This document shows positions 36,438-42,491 of a stretch of 64,000 nt of DNA, one piece after another. The notes beneath the pieces are model-generated. The model was not told the DNA's origin. It was given only the letters and a program-made list of their open reading frames with translations, and ran no database searches. Origin of the DNA: Betaproteobacteria bacterium (GTDB lineage Bacteria; Pseudomonadota; Gammaproteobacteria; Burkholderiales; Casimicrobiaceae). The stretch's first letter is position 1. Each line of letters begins with the position of its first letter. Where the stretch lies: positions 124,001 through 188,000 of the forward strand of contig JAAFJO010000001.1 of the NCBI GenBank assembly GCA_013298145.1, written 5' to 3'. A program made the position numbers and the translations under genes.

Positions 36438-37049
36438 ATGACTACCCTTTGGTTGATCAGGCATAGCGCGCCTACTGCAGCTTTTTTGCGAGAATCGCGT
36501 TGCTATGGCGTCTTTGACGTTCCTCTCGATTACAGCCACTTTTCGGAAACCGCGGCGCGACTTCGTCGATTACTTCCGCCTACGTCTGCCCTCATCGCGA
36601 GTCCACGCGACCGCTGTCAAAAGCTCGCACGCGCCATTAGAACCATAGATGCTGCCCCCTTCATCACCGATGCCAGGATCGCAGAGATGGACTTTGGGCG
36701 CTGGGAAAACGTTCGCTGGGGCGATGTGCCACGAACTGAGCTTGATGCATGGGCCGCAGATTTTTGGGGCTATCGCGCGCATGGTGGCGAGTCTGTTTTC
36801 GGATTCGTGACTCGTGTGAAAGCGGCACTTGTCGATGCGATTACACGGCAGCCGAGTGATGAGACGGTTTGGGTTACCCACCAAGGCGTGATTAGGTCAG
36901 TCCGCGCGCTTACCGGTGAGGGCGGACTGAAGCGGCTCGCAGAGGTGGCTGGTATTGGTTTTGGCGAAACGATTGAGCTACGACTAGACGAATCGTTAGT
37001 CCACCCTATTGAATCATCCTGGCGTGAAGTTGCGCAACAATTCGCGTGA
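36438..37049 (+). CDS. cobC: alpha-ribazole phosphatase-like histidine phosphatase
   Basis: A 203-residue histidine phosphatase-superfamily protein. The catalytic patch reads LIRHSAP (RHS instead of the usual RHG), with ASPRDRCQKLA, MDFGRWENV and WVTHQGVIR supplying the other active-site Arg, Glu and His residues. Its place 5 bases after cobS argues for alpha-ribazole-5'-phosphate as substrate, as for CobC. The sequence alone would also fit a phosphoglycerate-mutase-like phosphatase. Its stop overlaps the greB start. Confidence 0.82.
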   Translation: MTTLWLIRHSAPTAAFLRESRCYGVFDVPLDYSHFSETAARLRRLLPPTSALIASPRDRCQKLARAIRTIDAAPFITDARIAEMDFGRWENVRWGDVPRTELDAWAADFWGYRAHGGESVFGFVTRVKAALVDAITRQPSDETVWVTHQGVIRSVRALTGEGGLKRLAEVAGIGFGETIELRLDESLVHPIESSWREVAQQFA

Positions 37050-37618
37050 TGAGCAAAGCCTTCACCAAAGAGTCTGACGATGCACTGGAAGACGATGAGA
37101 TCCAGATGCCGCCGCTTCCCGCTGGGACGCGCAATTACATGACGCCGGGCGGTCACGCCAAGCTTAAAGCAGAGCTGGAGCATCTCACCAAAGTTGAACG
37201 GCCAGAAGTCACCCGCGTCGTTTCTTGGGCGGCGAGCAATGGTGATCGAAGCGAGAACGGCGACTATCTGTACGGCAAACGCCGGTTGCGCGAAATTGAT
37301 CGACGCACTCGGTATCTGATTAAGCGCTTGGATGATGCCGAGGTCATCGATCCTGCAACACGCGATACCGATCAGATTTTTTTCGGTGCGACCGTCACCG
37401 TTGAAAACCAGCATGGTGAAGCGCGCACGATTTCGATTGTTGGGCTCGATGAAACCGATCCGTCGCGCGGCTATGTGAGCTGGATGAGTCCGATCGCACG
37501 AGTGCTCACCAAACATCGCGAGGGCGACACCGTAAGCCTGCCCACGCCGTCAGGCATTGAGCAACTTGAAATTATGACGTTGGAATACAAATCGCTCGAT
37601 ACTGGTAAAGCGCAGTAG
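37049..37618 (+). CDS. greB: transcription elongation factor GreB
   Basis: A 189-residue Gre factor that stimulates transcript cleavage in backtracked RNA polymerase. The N-terminal coiled coil (LTKVERPEVTRVVSWAASNGDRSENGDYLYGKRRLREID) carries the acidic tip Asp/Glu residues in GDRSENGDY. The C-terminal domain has FFGATVTVENQ, GLDETDPSRGYVSW and SPIARVL, which favours GreB over GreA. Its N-terminus is about 30 residues longer than usual. The ATG at 37049 shares one base with the cobC stop (TGATG); the GTG at 37046 is an alternative. It could thus be read through from the B12 operon. Confidence 0.93.
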   Translation: MSKAFTKESDDALEDDEIQMPPLPAGTRNYMTPGGHAKLKAELEHLTKVERPEVTRVVSWAASNGDRSENGDYLYGKRRLREIDRRTRYLIKRLDDAEVIDPATRDTDQIFFGATVTVENQHGEARTISIVGLDETDPSRGYVSWMSPIARVLTKHREGDTVSLPTPSGIEQLEIMTLEYKSLDTGKAQ

Positions 37619-37677
37619 AAATTCGCGTCAGCGTTTCCTGAACTTTTCGCCAAAACCAAACCGTTTTGTCATGAAGT

Positions 37678-37686
37678 TGTTATAGT
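37678..37686 (+). promoter_or_regulatory. candidate extended -10 promoter of the zapB-like/zapA pair
   Basis: TGTTATAGT contains an extended -10 (TGnTATAGT), 6 bases before the GTG at 37693. There is no good -35 and no Shine-Dalgarno sequence, so transcription may start at or very near the GTG. Inference from sequence only. Confidence 0.4.
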
Positions 37687-37692
37687 TTCTTC

Positions 37693-37884
37693 GTGAACGA
37701 AACTCTTGTAGACCTCGAATCAAGTTTGGACCAAGCGGTTGTGCGCATCGAAGCGCTGGCGCTTGAAAACGGCTTGTTGAAGAAAGCGCTTGCCGACGCT
37801 GAATCGCGCATGTCGCAGGCAAGCGCGCGCCTGCGCGGCCTTGCCGAGAAGTTTCCCGCCGTGAAAGACGCTACGTTGCAATGA
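37693..37884 (+). CDS. small coiled-coil protein upstream of zapA (ZapB-like, TIGR02449 type)
   Basis: A 63-residue protein, almost entirely a predicted coiled coil (LESSLDQAVVRIEALALEN, then LLKKALADAESRM). Small coiled-coil proteins of this type commonly precede zapA in beta- and gammaproteobacteria and are thought to act in cell division. Its stop overlaps the zapA ATG by 4 bases, so the two are translated together. The start is a GTG without a clear ribosome site. Similarity to ZapB is by build and place, not by strong sequence identity. Confidence 0.75.
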   Translation: MNETLVDLESSLDQAVVRIEALALENGLLKKALADAESRMSQASARLRGLAEKFPAVKDATLQ

Positions 37885-38180
37885 CCACCGATGCGCTGAT
37901 CGCGACGATTAAAGGTCGCACCTTCAAACTCAATGCGCCGGAAGCGCAACGCGGCGCACTTGCCGAGGCTATTGCCGTGGTCGAGGCGAAGTGCGCAACG
38001 ATCGCAACCAAATCGCCATCGTCTGAAATTGAGCGGGTACTTTTGCTCGCCGCGCTTGAGTTAGCCGCTGCCTCTAAAGACGCTGATGCCATTGATCCGC
38101 GGCTTGAGGCGCGCCTCGCAGCAATGCACGCGAAATTAGCACTCGCCCTTGCGCCTGCGGGCGTGACTGGGAAAGCGTAG
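37881..38180 (+). CDS. zapA: cell division protein ZapA
   Basis: A 99-residue ZapA, which bundles FtsZ filaments at the division site. The N-terminal part matches the family (ATIKGRTFKLNAPEAQRGALAEA with the beta-strand and the Glu-Ala helix), followed by an alanine-rich coiled-coil helix. It overlaps the small coiled-coil gene in front. The 6S RNA gene comes directly after it; the TAG stop is part of the likely 6S -10 box. This order is well known in proteobacteria and supports the assignment. Confidence 0.88.
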   Translation: MTTDALIATIKGRTFKLNAPEAQRGALAEAIAVVEAKCATIATKSPSSEIERVLLLAALELAAASKDADAIDPRLEARLAAMHAKLALALAPAGVTGKA

Positions 38181-38189
38181 AATCAAACT

Positions 38190-38382
38190 GCTCCTGCGGC
38201 GTTCGTGGCGGTTGAAAATTTCTTTGAACCAATGCGCTTGTCGCAAGGATGCTTCGCTATTCGGTTCGTGTGCGCGACTCCTAGCTTTCGAGCTCTGCCA
38301 GTTGTACCTAGTAGATCGGATGGAAGCAACCAATCTTGAACCTCGGTTCAAGATGACAGCCGTTGCGGCGTAGGCGGGAGTC
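38190..38382 (+). ncRNA. ssrS: 6S RNA
   Basis: Regulator of sigma70 RNA polymerase. The 3' part CTTGAACCTCGGTTCAAG followed by ATGACAGCC and GCGGCG matches the conserved end of proteobacterial 6S RNA, and the closing stem pairs CTCCTGC (from 38191) with GCGGGAG (38374-38380). Length is about 190 bases. It lies between zapA and an EVE gene. A -10 box TAGAAT (38178-38183) overlaps the zapA stop and would start transcription near 38190. The ends are approximate. Confidence 0.9.
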
Positions 38383-38392
38383 TTTATTCTTG

Positions 38393-38418
38393 AAACGGAG
38401 AGCTGTGCTCTCCGTTTT
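38393..38418 (+). terminator. intrinsic terminator after 6S RNA
   Basis: An 11-bp stem (AAACGGAGAGC / GCTCTCCGTTT) with a 3-base loop and following T's. It lies between 6S RNA and the EVE gene, only 18 bases before the EVE start, so it may also reduce read-through into that gene. Confidence 0.88.
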
Positions 38419-38435
38419 GCTTTGCGAGGCGCGCG

Positions 38436-38888
38436 ATGAATTATTGGTTGATGAAATCCGAACCCGATGAGTATTCCATCGATGACTTGAAGCGCGACAA
38501 AAAGAGCGCTTGGTTCGGTGTTCGCAATTATCAAGCGCGCAACTTCATGCGAGACGAGATGAAGGTGGGCGATCTCGTGCTTTTCTATCACTCGAGTTGC
38601 CCCGAGCCCGGAATAGCTGGGATCGCAAAGATCGCATCCAAACCGATCCCCGACAAAACTCAGTTTGAGCCTGGTAAGTACTTTGACCCAAAAGCGACTT
38701 CAGAAAAGCCAATTTGGATGTGTGTTGAAGTGGCCTTTGTAAAGAAGTGTGAGTTGATTCCGCTTGCTTCGCTACGCTCGGCAACGCAGCTCGAGTCAAT
38801 GCGCATTCTGCAACGCGGTAACCGTTTATCGATTACGCCGGTGTCTGAACCAGAGTGGAAGTTCATTGAGTCAAAGCTCATCCAGTGA
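38436..38888 (+). CDS. EVE domain-containing protein
   Basis: A 150-residue stand-alone EVE domain (PUA-like fold): YWLMKSEPDEYSIDDL, WFGVRNYQARNFMRD, GDLVLFYHSS and VEVAFVKK. EVE domains bind modified bases in DNA or RNA; the housekeeping form that follows zapA/6S RNA in many proteobacteria has no proven role. The protein is soluble and of usual length. The stop codon (38886-38888) belongs to the first unit of a heptamer repeat array, so the repeat begins inside the coding region. Confidence 0.93.
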   Translation: MNYWLMKSEPDEYSIDDLKRDKKSAWFGVRNYQARNFMRDEMKVGDLVLFYHSSCPEPGIAGIAKIASKPIPDKTQFEPGKYFDPKATSEKPIWMCVEVAFVKKCELIPLASLRSATQLESMRILQRGNRLSITPVSEPEWKFIESKLIQ

Positions 38889-38944
38889 GCAGTGAGCAGT
38901 GAGCAGTGAGCAGTGAGCAGTGAGCAGTGAGCAGTGAGCAGTGA
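38883..38944. repeat. tandem heptanucleotide array (CAGTGAG, about 8.9 units)
   Basis: Eight perfect CAGTGAG units plus six bases, without interruption. The array begins 3 bases before the EVE stop codon. Related units recur in inverted orientation at 39018-39052. Confidence 0.97.
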
Positions 38945-39017
38945 ATGGATTTGATTGTTGCGAATAGGTTCTGTTTAGGTTGCGGTACAAGCGCATGCGT
39001 CTAGTCGAGACGCTAGA

Positions 39018-39052
39018 CTGTTCACCGTTCACTGTTCACTGTTCACTGCTCA
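39018..39052. repeat. inverted heptanucleotide array (CTGTTCA, five units)
   Basis: Units CTGTTCA, CCGTTCA, CTGTTCA, CTGTTCA, CTGCTCA; the last is the exact reverse complement of the left array's unit in another phase (TGAGCAG). The right and left arrays could pair into a long stem with a loop of about 75 bases. It ends 4 bases before the ATG of the TauE/SafE gene. Confidence 0.95.
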
Positions 39053-39056
39053 CTCC

Positions 39057-39869
39057 ATGGAATATCTAAACCTCTGGCTCGTCGCCTACCTCGCGCTCGG
39101 CGCATTCGTGGGCTTTCTTGCGGGCTTGCTGGGCATCGGCGGCGGCATGATCTTGGTACCGTTCCTAGTGCTCGTATTTCAGGCGCAGGGATTTCCGTTT
39201 GAAACCAAGATGCAGGTGATTTTGGCAACCTCGATGGCAACGATAATCTTCACATCCTTCTCCTCGGTGCGCGCGCATCAAGCAAAAGGCGCGGTGAATT
39301 GGAACGTGGTACTCAACATGTCCCCAGGAATTTTGCTGGGCGCGCTGGTGGGCACGCGTATCGTTTCGATGCTTTCCACGCAGTTTCTCGCCGTATTCTT
39401 TACGTGCTTTTTGTTCTACACGGGCACGCAGATGCTGTTGAATTTCAAGCCGAAGGCGAGTCGCGTGTTGCCGGGTCGCGCGGGTTTGTTTGCGGCGGGC
39501 GTCGTGGTCGGCGTGCTCTCGGCGCTTGTCGGTGCGGGCGGCGGATTCTTCTCGATTCCGTTTTTGACGTGGAATAACGTGCCGATTCACAATGCAGTCG
39601 GCACCTCCGCGGCGCTCGGATTTCCCATCGCAGTGTTCACCACGATCGGCAACATTTGGAACGGCTGGAACATGCCGAACGTGCCGCAGCCATCGCTGGG
39701 TTACGTTTACTTACCTGCGTTATTCGGAATCGCTTTCGCCAGCGTGTTCACTGCGCCGTTTGGAGCGCGATTGGCGCATCGACTGCCGGTCGCCACGCTG
39801 AAGCGCATCCTTGCCGTGATGCTGTATTTGCTCGCGTTGCGGATGCTCTACAGCGTGCTCACCGTGTAG
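39057..39869 (+). CDS. TauE/SafE family membrane permease
   Basis: A 270-residue polytopic inner-membrane protein with about eight hydrophobic helices. The family repeats GFLAGLLGIGGGMILVPFL near the start and GVLSALVGAGGGFFSIPFL in the middle are clear. Members export sulfite, sulfoacetate or other organic anions; the substrate here cannot be told. The ATG lies 4 bases after the heptamer array, so the usual ribosome-binding position is filled by repeat sequence and no Shine-Dalgarno is seen. Confidence 0.9.
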   Translation: MEYLNLWLVAYLALGAFVGFLAGLLGIGGGMILVPFLVLVFQAQGFPFETKMQVILATSMATIIFTSFSSVRAHQAKGAVNWNVVLNMSPGILLGALVGTRIVSMLSTQFLAVFFTCFLFYTGTQMLLNFKPKASRVLPGRAGLFAAGVVVGVLSALVGAGGGFFSIPFLTWNNVPIHNAVGTSAALGFPIAVFTTIGNIWNGWNMPNVPQPSLGYVYLPALFGIAFASVFTAPFGARLAHRLPVATLKRILAVMLYLLALRMLYSVLTV

Positions 39870-39885
39870 TGATATAGAAAAGTCT

Positions 39886-39922
39886 GGCTAGCCCATAAAG
39901 AATGTGGGCAACGGCCTTTTTT
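39886..39922 (+). terminator. terminator-like hairpin after the TauE/SafE gene
   Basis: GGC/GCC outer pairs and a GCCCA/TGGGC inner stem precede TTTTTT. It is imperfect but well placed, 16 bases after the stop. Confidence 0.55.
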
Positions 39923-39995
39923 CGCATTTGTCGAATTTAGATCAAACTGAGCGCTAGACCTGTTTCAATTGGCGCTGGCAAATGAAAGTTTTTGC

Positions 39996-41063
39996 CTACG
40001 CAGCAAAGTGCGCCTCAATCAACGAGCGATCTATGGCTTGCCAATCCGTGGGTGACCACTTCGGCGCTTTGTCTTTATCAATAAGTAGCGCACGAACACC
40101 TTCGCTGAAGTCGTGATGGCGTTGAAATTGTTTCGCAAGGATCAAATCAAGGGCGAGCACTTCGTCGATGTCCATCGTTCGCGTTCGCTTCAAATATTCG
40201 AATGTCACGTGTGCGGCGGTCGGTGAGCCTTGCGAGAGACTCTTTGCTGCGTTCGCGAAATACGGCTCGCGTTGTGCGAGCTCGTTGAGCGCATCGCGAA
40301 ATTCGATCACGGTTTTGCATTGATCGAGTTTTTTCGTTTCCGCTTCGTACGTAGCAAGCGGGCCGGCAAGCTCAACCGTTCCGTCGTCCATATCCTCAAT
40401 GCACGACGAAATGAGCTCATCATTTTCTTCCCGTGAATCGCCCCATTCGATCGCGCAAATTGCATCGATGAATCCCGCATGCGCCGACTTTGGAATGACA
40501 AACGACCCGAGGTAGCCTTCGATTGCATCGCCTTCGGTGAGCAGGCAGCCTGTGAGTGCGATCAGCTTGTCGCGTCCATCGAAAAAATCTTGCAAAAAAT
40601 AACCGCCGCCCACATCGGGAAACAGGCCGATGTGAATTTCAGGCATCGCAAGTTTCGACCCCGCCACCAACACACCGTGGCTCGCGCCCGCAAGCAAGCC
40701 GACGCCGCCGCCCATGCAGATGCCGTGCGAGAGCACCACGAGGGGCTTGGAGTACGTATGCATCATCAGGTTCAGCGCGTACTCGGTGGCGAAAAACGCG
40801 TCGCCGTATGCGTAGCGATCCGGCCCGCCCGCACGCACATTGCGAATGACCTCCGCGACATCGCCCCCCGCGCAAAAGCCTTTCTCGCCATTCGCGTTCA
40901 GCACGACGCATTTCACCGAATCGTCGTTCGCCCATTCGCCGAATTGCTTGCCCATCAGCTCGCACATTTCGAGCGTGAGCGCGTTTAATTGCTTGGGGCG
41001 ATTGAGGGTCGCGATGCCGACGCTGCCGTCAGCGGAGGTGGTGAAGAGGACTGAGGATTCCAT
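39996..41063 (-). CDS. enoyl-CoA hydratase/isomerase family protein, 3-hydroxyisobutyryl-CoA hydrolase-like
   Basis: A 355-residue crotonase-fold protein of the ECH_2 group. Length and the motifs GFCAGGDVAEV, SHGICMGGGVGL and AMPEIHIGLFPDVGGGYFL fit 3-hydroxyisobutyryl-CoA hydrolases of valine degradation, which are longer (about 350 residues) than common enoyl-CoA hydratases (about 260). Oxyanion-hole glycines and the catalytic Glu (PEIHIGLFPD) are present. It lies alone, so the physiological substrate is open, and an enoyl-CoA isomerase role is possible. Confidence 0.85.
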   Translation of the reverse strand: MESSVLFTTSADGSVGIATLNRPKQLNALTLEMCELMGKQFGEWANDDSVKCVVLNANGEKGFCAGGDVAEVIRNVRAGGPDRYAYGDAFFATEYALNLMMHTYSKPLVVLSHGICMGGGVGLLAGASHGVLVAGSKLAMPEIHIGLFPDVGGGYFLQDFFDGRDKLIALTGCLLTEGDAIEGYLGSFVIPKSAHAGFIDAICAIEWGDSREENDELISSCIEDMDDGTVELAGPLATYEAETKKLDQCKTVIEFRDALNELAQREPYFANAAKSLSQGSPTAAHVTFEYLKRTRTMDIDEVLALDLILAKQFQRHHDFSEGVRALLIDKDKAPKWSPTDWQAIDRSLIEAHFAA

Positions 41064-41417
41064 GCTTTTTTCTTTGACGTAGATGAACGCGGATATTTAC
41101 GCAGATTGACGCAGACTTTTCTGCTGCCAATGAAGTCTTTTTGCTCGGGGAGAATAGAGCGATACTGAGTAACGTTCTGACGCAGATGACGCAGATTGAC
41201 CCTGATTGTTTACTGCTTGCCAACGCCACTCAGGAATCTTGCGGTCAGCGCGGCCAGCACCGGGCTGATTGAGGCAATCGTGACATGAGCTCGATGCTCG
41301 TTTCGCTACGTCTACTCAGTGTAAATCTGCGAAATCAGCGTCATCTGCGTTAAAAAAATTTACTCGTAACAATCTGCGGAACGCAGCATAAAAATCAGCG
41401 CTAATCCGCGTCAAACG
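41064..41417. repeat. intergenic region rich in CGCAGATT-type short repeats
   Basis: About 350 bases with no gene, made of many copies of variants of ACGCAGATTGACGCAG (41089-41114, 41175-41210) and, further right, their reverse complements (AATCTGCG, CATCTGCGTT, AATCAGCGCTAATCCGCG at 41326-41410). The two halves could pair. Similar wording occurs near 10418-10458. The spacing is irregular, so this is not a simple tandem array. Confidence 0.7.
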
Positions 41418-42491
41418 TCACGCTTCAGCCAGCGCATTTGTCAAACGCGCCATGAAGAGCGCATCCACGTAACCGCCTTCGCGGAAAGAAAACTCGCGAT
41501 GTCGGCCCTCCGTCTCAAACCCGAGCGATTCGTAGAGCTTGATCGCGCGCGTGTTGTCGGCGTGAACAGTTAATTGGACGCGCGAATAGTTGGCCCAGCG
41601 ATCCGCGTAATCCAAACACGCGTTCATCAGCGCGCGCCCCACGCCACGGCCCTGGTACGCATCCATGATCGAAATGCCAATACCGCAGACGTGTTTCTCG
41701 CGCGGACTTTCACTGGCGAGATGCACGCCTGCATTGCCAACCACTTTACCGTTCACGACCGCAGCGAACATGCATTCACGTGTTGAATTGTTGGACATGA
41801 GTCGCGCGCGCCAAATCTCTGCCGAGGTGTAGGGATGTTGGAGCGTTCCGTTCGACGCGCCGCGCGTCGCGAATACCGCCGCAAAACCCTCAGCGTCATC
41901 TGGCGTTGCCGGGCGCACAATAATTTTCACTGGCGGCAGCTTTCGCCGCTTTGAGATAGCAAGCGGTGGTGAAGCGCCTGCCGCCATATTCGTTGAATTG
42001 ATGCGCGACATCATGCTCAGATCGGCGGCGCCACCTTGGTGCACTCTTGCCTTCGCGCAAATGCCTTCGCGTTCGAAGCCGAAGCTCGCGTAAAACTTCG
42101 CTAGCGGTGCGCTGCGCGCGTCTATCGCCACTTCAATTCGACGAATATTGAGCCACTCATCGCACGCGCGCAGGATTGCGCCGACGAGTTCACGACCAAT
42201 CCCACGCTTTCGGTGCGCCGGATTCACCGCGAGCAGCGACAGTACTGCGGAATGCTTGCGGCGGATGTGATGAGGCCACGCTTTGAGCAAGCAAAGTCCC
42301 ACAATTTCGTGTTTCACCATCGCAACGAGCGGCAGATGGGCTGCATCCGCATACTCTGCGAGCCGCTTTTCCCAGTACACGATACCGGAATGCGGCGGCA
42401 CATCGGTGAAGTGCAGCATTTCTTCGCGCGCGAAGAGTCCAGCGATTTCACTGGCGTCTTTGATTTCCGCACGTCGAAGCGTTGTCGTCAT
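41418..42491 (-). CDS. double GNAT-family N-acetyltransferase
   Basis: A 357-residue protein with two GNAT domains. The first (about 1-165) has NPAHRKRGIGRELVGAIL as its acetyl-CoA loop (R-x-x-GxG/A). The second (about 185-350) has DAYQGRGVGRALMNACLDYA and the ending LYESLGFETEGRHREF. The second resembles amino-acid/diamine or ribosomal-protein acetyltransferases more closely. The substrates are unknown. It overlaps the end of topB by 4 bases, so it is translated from the topB transcript. Confidence 0.85.
   Translation of the reverse strand: MTTTLRRAEIKDASEIAGLFAREEMLHFTDVPPHSGIVYWEKRLAEYADAAHLPLVAMVKHEIVGLCLLKAWPHHIRRKHSAVLSLLAVNPAHRKRGIGRELVGAILRACDEWLNIRRIEVAIDARSAPLAKFYASFGFEREGICAKARVHQGGAADLSMMSRINSTNMAAGASPPLAISKRRKLPPVKIIVRPATPDDAEGFAAVFATRGASNGTLQHPYTSAEIWRARLMSNNSTRECMFAAVVNGKVVGNAGVHLASESPREKHVCGIGISIMDAYQGRGVGRALMNACLDYADRWANYSRVQLTVHADNTRAIKLYESLGFETEGRHREFSFREGGYVDALFMARLTNALAEA

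Noticed and set aside
38883..39052. CRISPR array
   Set aside because: The units are 7 bases long and directly adjacent, without spacers; there are no cas genes.
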